This document shows positions 4,542 to 7,802 of a DNA stretch of 7,802 nucleotides, piece by piece. A program made the position numbers and the translations under genes. Numbering within the stretch: the stretch's first letter is position 1; each line of letters opens with the position of its first letter. The notes below the pieces were generated by a model that saw only the letters and a list, made by a program, of their open reading frames with translations, ran no database searches and was not told the origin of the DNA. Source of the DNA: Treponema sp. Lineage in GTDB: Bacteria; Spirochaetota; Spirochaetia; Treponematales; Breznakiellaceae. The stretch spans positions 1-7,802 of the forward strand of contig JAITAN010000187.1 in the NCBI GenBank assembly GCA_031284105.1. Reading direction: 5' to 3'.

Positions 4542-5573
4542 CTACTGTTCCGGTACGGTTTGTTCGGCGAGTCCGCCCATGTTAGCCGCTTTACCGGCAG
4601 CAGCGGTTTCGCCGGTATCAGACGGTTCCGCATCTTGCACCGTAACGGTAACCGTTTTAGGCGCGCTTGCCGTGGCGTTAAGGTACACGGGGATATTCAC
4701 TTCAACCGGCAAGGAAAAAGTACCGGCTTCTTGAATTTCCGCGCAATTTACGCTGAATGCATCAAGCGCCGTATACCGGGCAAGATCGCGCTGCCTGCCC
4801 TCAACGGATAGACTGCCGTTATCAATGTTCAGGATCGCGGTCCAGCGGGCAGAGTCCATGTTTTTCAGAGTAATAGGGATGTTTTCATAGGTTTTTAGCA
4901 AGAGAATTTCCTGTACAACACCTTTGAATTCCGCAGTCGTACCGCCCCTTATTATGGCAAGCGGTTCATGGTTCAGAATGTTGACCACAGCGGAAAAATC
5001 CGAGTCCCGGTCGTCAAGCTCTACGTCTTCGGTAAAAAGCTCTGAAATATGCGCGAGTACATCGGCGGGACCGTCAACCGCAACCTGTTCCGGCATAAGG
5101 CTCCAGCCGGCAAGCTGATAGCCGCTGCGCAGGCTGCCCCTGGTGTTTGTCTTGAGCGGGATCATTTTACTTATTTTAAGGTCTATGGTTAAGGATATTT
5201 CACCGGGTTCAACCTTTATTTCAAGAGGATCAACGCCCAAAGCGGTTCCTTTTTTCCGTATCTGTACCGGAACGCGGTACGTTCCTTTGTTTTTCCCTTT
5301 GAGATCGATATAGGCGATAACGTCATCTTCCGTAATGGGATAGATACTGTTCGCTTCTCCACGTAGGCTCACGCGGATCGTCTGGTCATATGGGCTGGAA
5401 GGCGTATAATTCCCATCCGTTTCCACCAGCAGCGGCACTGAAAAGAAGCGTTCTTCCATAGAAGCCGCCTTGTAAAACGCAAACAACAGGATCGCCAGAA
5501 CAACGGATATGACCTTGGCGGTCCAATTTTCAGCGATTTTCAACAGAACCTTTCTATAATCCGGCTTTTTCAT
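4542..5573 (-). CDS. cdaR: CdaR-like YbbR-domain protein (regulator of diadenylate cyclase)
   Basis: This is a membrane-anchored protein of 343 residues. It has a basic start MKKPDYRKVLLK, one transmembrane helix at about residues 19-35 (VISVVLAILLFAFY), then a long exported beta-rich part with about three YbbR repeats. Examples of these are the regions around FFSVPLLVETDG, the MIPLKTNTRGSL segment, and ENIPITLKNMD. The C-terminal tail (DAEPSDTGETAAAGKAANMG) is low complexity. In Firmicutes, CdaR binds and modulates the cyclase CdaA; the same cluster here supports that role by analogy. The frame is open to an ATG at 5612, but families of this type start close to the helix with an MKK-like end, so I prefer 5573. 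Neither ATG has a good ribosome site at normal distance: AGGAGG lies at 5641-5636. A predicted promoter precedes the gene, separate from cdaA. Confidence 0.87.
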   Translation of the reverse strand: MKKPDYRKVLLKIAENWTAKVISVVLAILLFAFYKAASMEERFFSVPLLVETDGNYTPSSPYDQTIRVSLRGEANSIYPITEDDVIAYIDLKGKNKGTYRVPVQIRKKGTALGVDPLEIKVEPGEISLTIDLKISKMIPLKTNTRGSLRSGYQLAGWSLMPEQVAVDGPADVLAHISELFTEDVELDDRDSDFSAVVNILNHEPLAIIRGGTTAEFKGVVQEILLLKTYENIPITLKNMDSARWTAILNIDNGSLSVEGRQRDLARYTALDAFSVNCAEIQEAGTFSLPVEVNIPVYLNATASAPKTVTVTVQDAEPSDTGETAAAGKAANMGGLAEQTVPEQ

Positions 5574-5647
5574 AGAAAAACAGGCATGGAAACCCGCATT
5601 TTTAGACGGCATGAAACGCCGCGGGGTTAGCCCGACCTCCTCTTAGT
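5574..5647 (-). promoter_or_regulatory. Unusual cdaR leader with displaced Shine-Dalgarno and hairpin
   Basis: AGGAGG (5641-5636) lies at the predicted 5' end of the transcript, 23 nt before ATG 5612 and over 60 nt before ATG 5573. Between them AACCCCGC and GCGGGTT can pair with one bulge, enclosing GGC-GTTTCAT-GCC. Folding would bring AGGAGG near an ATG that opens a five-codon frame (MPVFL), whose TGA overlaps ATG 5573 as ATGA. Translational coupling or start masking is possible but unproven. Confidence 0.3.
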
Positions 5648-5677
5648 AGCATAAAGCCCGTCTCTCCGAACCGTCAA
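5648..5677 (-). promoter_or_regulatory. Predicted sigma70 promoter for cdaR
   Basis: On the minus strand, TTGACG (5677-5672), an 18-nt spacer and TATGCT (5653-5648) predict a start at about 5641. It lies in the gap between cdaA and cdaR and points at cdaR, so cdaR can be transcribed apart from folP-cdaA. Confidence 0.55.
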
Positions 5678-5736
5678 GCGTCTCCCCGCTTTGCTATTAT
5701 CTCATTACAAGAAATGCTGCCCGCCGGCGCTACCGG

Positions 5737-5850
5737 TTAGAGGGCGTACCCACTATTGAAAACGATTTTTTGTACGGTTGGGTAGATGCCGGCAGACGCA
5801 TCTCTTTTCTTAAACGGAGCGGCTTCCAAAGAATCGGCGCCGTCAAGCAC
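5737..5850 (-). CDS. Possible small hypothetical ORF between cdaA and cdaR (37 aa)
   Basis: A GTG at 5850 opens a frame reading VLDGADSLEAAPFKKRDA then SAGIYPTVQKIVFNSGYAL and TAA. The composition looks coding-like (mixed charged and aromatic residues), but there is no good ribosome site, the family is unknown to me, and the length is small. It could be a remnant of a former gene or repeat inserted between cdaA and cdaR. Confidence 0.22.
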   Translation of the reverse strand: MLDGADSLEAAPFKKRDASAGIYPTVQKIVFNSGYAL

Positions 5851-5857
5851 CTCGTGC

Positions 5858-5897
5858 GATCAAGGCGTTTGATCCAATACGATCAAGGTCTTTGATC
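5858..5897 (-). repeat. Two tandem GATCAA/TTGATC dyads at the cdaA stop
   Basis: GATCAA-GGCGT-TTGATC (5858-5874) and GATCAA-GGTCT-TTGATC (5881-5897) are 17-nt inverted repeats with 6-bp arms and a 23-nt period. The second spans the cdaA stop codon (5885-5883). No T-run follows on the minus strand, so they are not ordinary terminators. They could be mRNA 3' structures or protein-binding sites. Confidence 0.7.
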
Positions 5898-6719
5898 CGG
5901 CGCGATCCTTGTATCGTCGGTATCGGTGCGTGTTTCTTCAATACCTATCTTACGTTTTCCGTGTTCAAGCAGATCCATCAGCTTGCGGGTAGCCTCTATG
6001 GGCGAAAGATCGTAGTACAATTTTCCATCAAAGGCAAGGCTAATAGCTCCGGTCTCTTCGGAAACAATCAGAATCACCGCATCCGATTGCTCGGACATAC
6101 CCAAAGACGCCCTGTGGCGGGTACCAAAACTCTTTTTAATGTCTTGCTGCTCCGACAGAGGCAAAAAACAGCCCGCGGCCACGATCCGCTCGTTTTGAAC
6201 GATCATCGCTCCATCATGGAGGGGACCGTCAAACTCAAAGATGGCAACGATGAGACTCGAAGAAATCTCCGCGTTGAGCTTTGTACCCGTATCAATGATG
6301 TTTTTAATGTTGATTTTGCGGGGAAACACAACAAGCACGCCGCGCCGCTTTTGGGAAAGAATTTCCGCGGCCGTGATAATGGCTTCTAGATGTCCCAGAT
6401 TCGGCTTGGCGTTCGGTCTGAAAAACTCGCTCTGCCCAAGCCGGAGGATTATTTTACGCAATTCGGGCTGAAACACAATGGCAACCGCGATGAGCAATCC
6501 GGGAGCAAGCGCCCTAAGTATCCACACCAGCGTAGTGAGTCTCAGCAAGGTTGCAAGTCCATAAACCAGAGCGAGGAAACCCGCGCCTTTTATCATCTGT
6601 ACGGCTTGTGTTTTTACCAAAAGCCCGTAGCCCATGTACAGAAGCAACGCGAGGATCGTTACGTCCAGCACCGGACGTATTGCCTCATACATTACCAGCA
6701 GTTTCTGCAACCACTCCAT
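5883..6719 (-). CDS. cdaA: Diadenylate cyclase CdaA (c-di-AMP synthase)
   Basis: CdaA joins two ATP molecules to make cyclic di-AMP, a second messenger for osmolyte transport and cell-envelope control. The 278-residue protein has about three N-terminal membrane helices (residues 18-36, 43-60 and 64-83), then FQPELRKIILRLG (83-95), and then the cytoplasmic DAC (DisA_N) domain. Catalytic motifs are intact: DGA in GPLHDGAMIV (D169-A171) and RHR in FGTRHRASLG (R201-R203). The hydrophilic tail after residue 255 is Asp/Thr-rich. Start ATG 6719 has GAAGGT seven to eight bases upstream, inside the end of folP, so the two genes overlap by 35 nt and are probably translationally coupled. Expression likely comes from the folP promoter. 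The order cdaA then cdaR is that of Firmicutes, but glmM does not follow here. Confidence 0.96.
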   Translation of the reverse strand: MEWLQKLLVMYEAIRPVLDVTILALLLYMGYGLLVKTQAVQMIKGAGFLALVYGLATLLRLTTLVWILRALAPGLLIAVAIVFQPELRKIILRLGQSEFFRPNAKPNLGHLEAIITAAEILSQKRRGVLVVFPRKINIKNIIDTGTKLNAEISSSLIVAIFEFDGPLHDGAMIVQNERIVAAGCFLPLSEQQDIKKSFGTRHRASLGMSEQSDAVILIVSEETGAISLAFDGKLYYDLSPIEATRKLMDLLEHGKRKIGIEETRTDTDDTRIAPDQRP

Positions 6720-7518
6720 TCAGTACCTTCACCAAATCAACCGATTCTTTAACGTCATGTACCCTGATAATATCCGCTCCCGCCATGATGGCCGCCGCAT
6801 TTGCCGCTAGGGTACCCGCGAGTCTGTCCGGTACATCCCTTCCGGTAAGTTCTCCGATAAAGGTTTTCCGCGAAAGCCCCGCAAGCACAGGATAGCCTAA
6901 AGCGCGGATTGCTGCAAGATGTCTGATGAGCGCGGTGTTGTCTTCCAGCCGCTTCCCAAAACCGATGCCCGGATCCAGAATGATGTTTTCCTCTACAATG
7001 CCCGCATCCAGCGCCCTCTTTACGGCGTCTTTCAAATAAAAAGCAACCTCGGTAACGACATCGTGGTAGAACGGTTCATGCTGCATGGTTTTAGGCGATC
7101 CTTTCTTGTGCATAAGTATAACTTCAGCATGGTACTTCGCGCAGACCCTTCCCATGTCACGGTCGTCTTCTAAAGCGGAAATGTCATTGATGATGTTCGC
7201 ACCGGCTTCTAACGCAGCCGCTGCGATAACGGCCTTCCGCGTATCCACGGATATGGGAACGCCGGTCCGCCGCCTGATACCTCGGATAACCGGCATTACC
7301 CGCTCACGCTCTTCTTTTTCGTCTATGTACGGAGCGCCGGGCCTTGTTGATTCTCCGCCCACGTCAATGATATCCGCGCCTTCCTTTTCGGCAAGCAGCG
7401 CCTTTTCCACAGCTATTTCGGCGGTGGCCGCCCTGCTCGGCGCAAAGAAGGAATCATTGTTACAGTTGACTATTGCCATGACAAGGGTACGGCTGGTGTT
7501 TTTCTTATTACTGGTCAT
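6685..7518 (-). CDS. folP: Dihydropteroate synthase
   Basis: This enzyme condenses p-aminobenzoate with 6-hydroxymethyl-dihydropterin pyrophosphate to give dihydropteroate in folate synthesis, and is the sulfonamide target. The 277-residue protein is of normal length with the TIM-barrel motifs in order: VGGESTRPGA (53-62), SVDTRK (90-95), NDISA (111-115), MHKKG (136-140), DPGIGFGK (182-189), GLSRK (214-218, Lys of the sulfa/pABA site) and RVH (252-254). The first loop is unusual: IVNCNNDSFFAPSR (16-29) replaces the common NVTPDSFSDGG, losing the Thr-Pro pair while keeping Asn18 and Asp22-Ser. The ATG at 7518 follows a weak AAGAAG purine stretch; a strong promoter lies 48 nt upstream. It is the first gene of the folP-cdaA transcript. 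Confidence 0.95.
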   Translation of the reverse strand: MTSNKKNTSRTLVMAIVNCNNDSFFAPSRAATAEIAVEKALLAEKEGADIIDVGGESTRPGAPYIDEKEERERVMPVIRGIRRRTGVPISVDTRKAVIAAAALEAGANIINDISALEDDRDMGRVCAKYHAEVILMHKKGSPKTMQHEPFYHDVVTEVAFYLKDAVKRALDAGIVEENIILDPGIGFGKRLEDNTALIRHLAAIRALGYPVLAGLSRKTFIGELTGRDVPDRLAGTLAANAAAIMAGADIIRVHDVKESVDLVKVLNGVVAETAGNV

Positions 7519-7565
7519 ATATCTTCTTCAGAGAGAATCGGCTCATAAGTCTGTAATTATGGGAA

Positions 7566-7594
7566 AGTATAGAGTTAGAACGGAACATTGTCAA
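7566..7594 (-). promoter_or_regulatory. Strong sigma70 promoter for folP-cdaA
   Basis: On the minus strand a perfect -35 TTGACA (7594-7589), a 17-nt spacer and TATACT (7571-7566, one mismatch from consensus) predict a start at about 7559. That gives a leader of about 41 nt before the folP ATG. Confidence 0.8.
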
Positions 7595-7802
7595 GTATTG
7601 TTACAGAAAGGACGCTTATGAATCCGGTTATTCATCGGGCCTGCGGTTGCAACCCCGTGATCGTGTAAGCGCAGATTGTAATAAAAAAACGTTACTTATT
7701 TTAGGTAGGGGAGGTTGAAGTGCGGGGGGCGATATGCGTGAAAGAAATTTGACGCGCTTTCACGTAACGCCCGCCGCTTCAATCGCTCATGGTCTACACT
7801 TG
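7595..7802. other. Intergenic edge, no supported gene
   Basis: On the plus strand a 16-codon frame (MNPVIHRACGCNPVIV, 7618-7668) follows AAGGA and is the only short ORF with a ribosome site. GGGGAGG (7708-7714) precedes a GTG at 7720 that opens only 10 codons. An ATG at 7734 runs off the window end (MRERNLTRFHVTPAASIAHG). None is long enough to call. A palindrome here is listed separately. Confidence 0.4.
7713..7784. repeat. Long imperfect palindrome upstream of folP
   Basis: Left arm: GGTTGAAG (7713-7720), GCGGGGGGCG (7722-7731) and CGTGAAAG (7737-7744). Right arm: CTTTCACG (7757-7764, perfect), CGCCCGCCGC (7768-7777, 9 of 10) and TTCAATC (7778-7784, one mismatch). Internal loops are atatg and taa; the apical loop is 12 nt (7745-7756). 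The arms total about 25 pairs. Neither strand shows an immediate T-run, so it is not a normal terminator. It could be a binding site, the end of a small mobile repeat, or a cruciform-forming element. Confidence 0.75.

Noticed and set aside
5892..6895. Plus-strand ORFs opposite cdaA and the cdaA/folP junction
   Set aside because: They are antisense to cdaA and folP, whose catalytic motifs are intact, and have no family features.
7085..7621. 178-aa plus-strand ORF opposite folP
   Set aside because: It is antisense to folP, Ser/Ala-rich as expected of a shadow frame, and runs through the folP promoter.

Overview
The window looks like a piece of a spirochaete chromosome, most likely a Treponema of the insect-gut (fermentative, hydrogen-metabolising) type. 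I base this on three things: an [FeFe]-hydrogenase maturation GTPase (HydF), a folP-cdaA-cdaR cluster, and gene-poor, repeat-rich intergenic DNA with decaying insertion sequences. The genus is an inference from protein character; there is no rRNA or tRNA in the window to test it.

Layout. 1-509 is the 3' part of an IS3-family element: transposase C-terminus plus a probable right end. It abuts 510-756, the dead C-terminus of an IS5-family transposase, so the IS3 copy appears to sit inside an older IS5 copy. 757-1118 holds stem-loops, a good sigma70-type promoter and a 55-codon ORF that overlaps the next start by ATGA. 1119-2357 is hydF, the only confident intact plus-strand gene, followed by a probable terminator. 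2396-3436 has no convincing gene, but holds a 21-nt degenerate repeat, a cluster of AGGTCTGACCT dyads and an IS5-end-like scrap. 3458-3751 is a striking 21-nt (heptapeptide) tandem array that is open in several frames on both strands. 3890-4226 (minus) is a broken pyridoxamine-phosphate-oxidase-like gene with a stop, a frameshift and a lost C-terminus. 4386-4514 holds at most a short coding scrap.

4542-7518 (minus) is the housekeeping block: folP (dihydropteroate synthase), cdaA (membrane diadenylate cyclase, overlapping folP by 35 nt) and cdaR (YbbR-domain regulator of CdaA). A near-consensus promoter (TTGACA-17-TATACT) drives folP-cdaA. Unusually, about 270-310 nt separate cdaA from cdaR. 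That gap carries two GATCAA/TTGATC dyads at the cdaA stop and a second good promoter in front of cdaR, so the cyclase and its regulator may be expressed partly independently. Upstream of folP, a long imperfect palindrome (7713-7784) lies at the window edge.

Functionally, the block couples folate synthesis with c-di-AMP signalling, while hydF serves hydrogenase H-cluster assembly and stands here without hydE or hydG. The strongest candidate for something undescribed is the 21-nt tandem array, together with the other short periodic repeats in the same gene-poor stretch. No complete new multi-gene system is visible.
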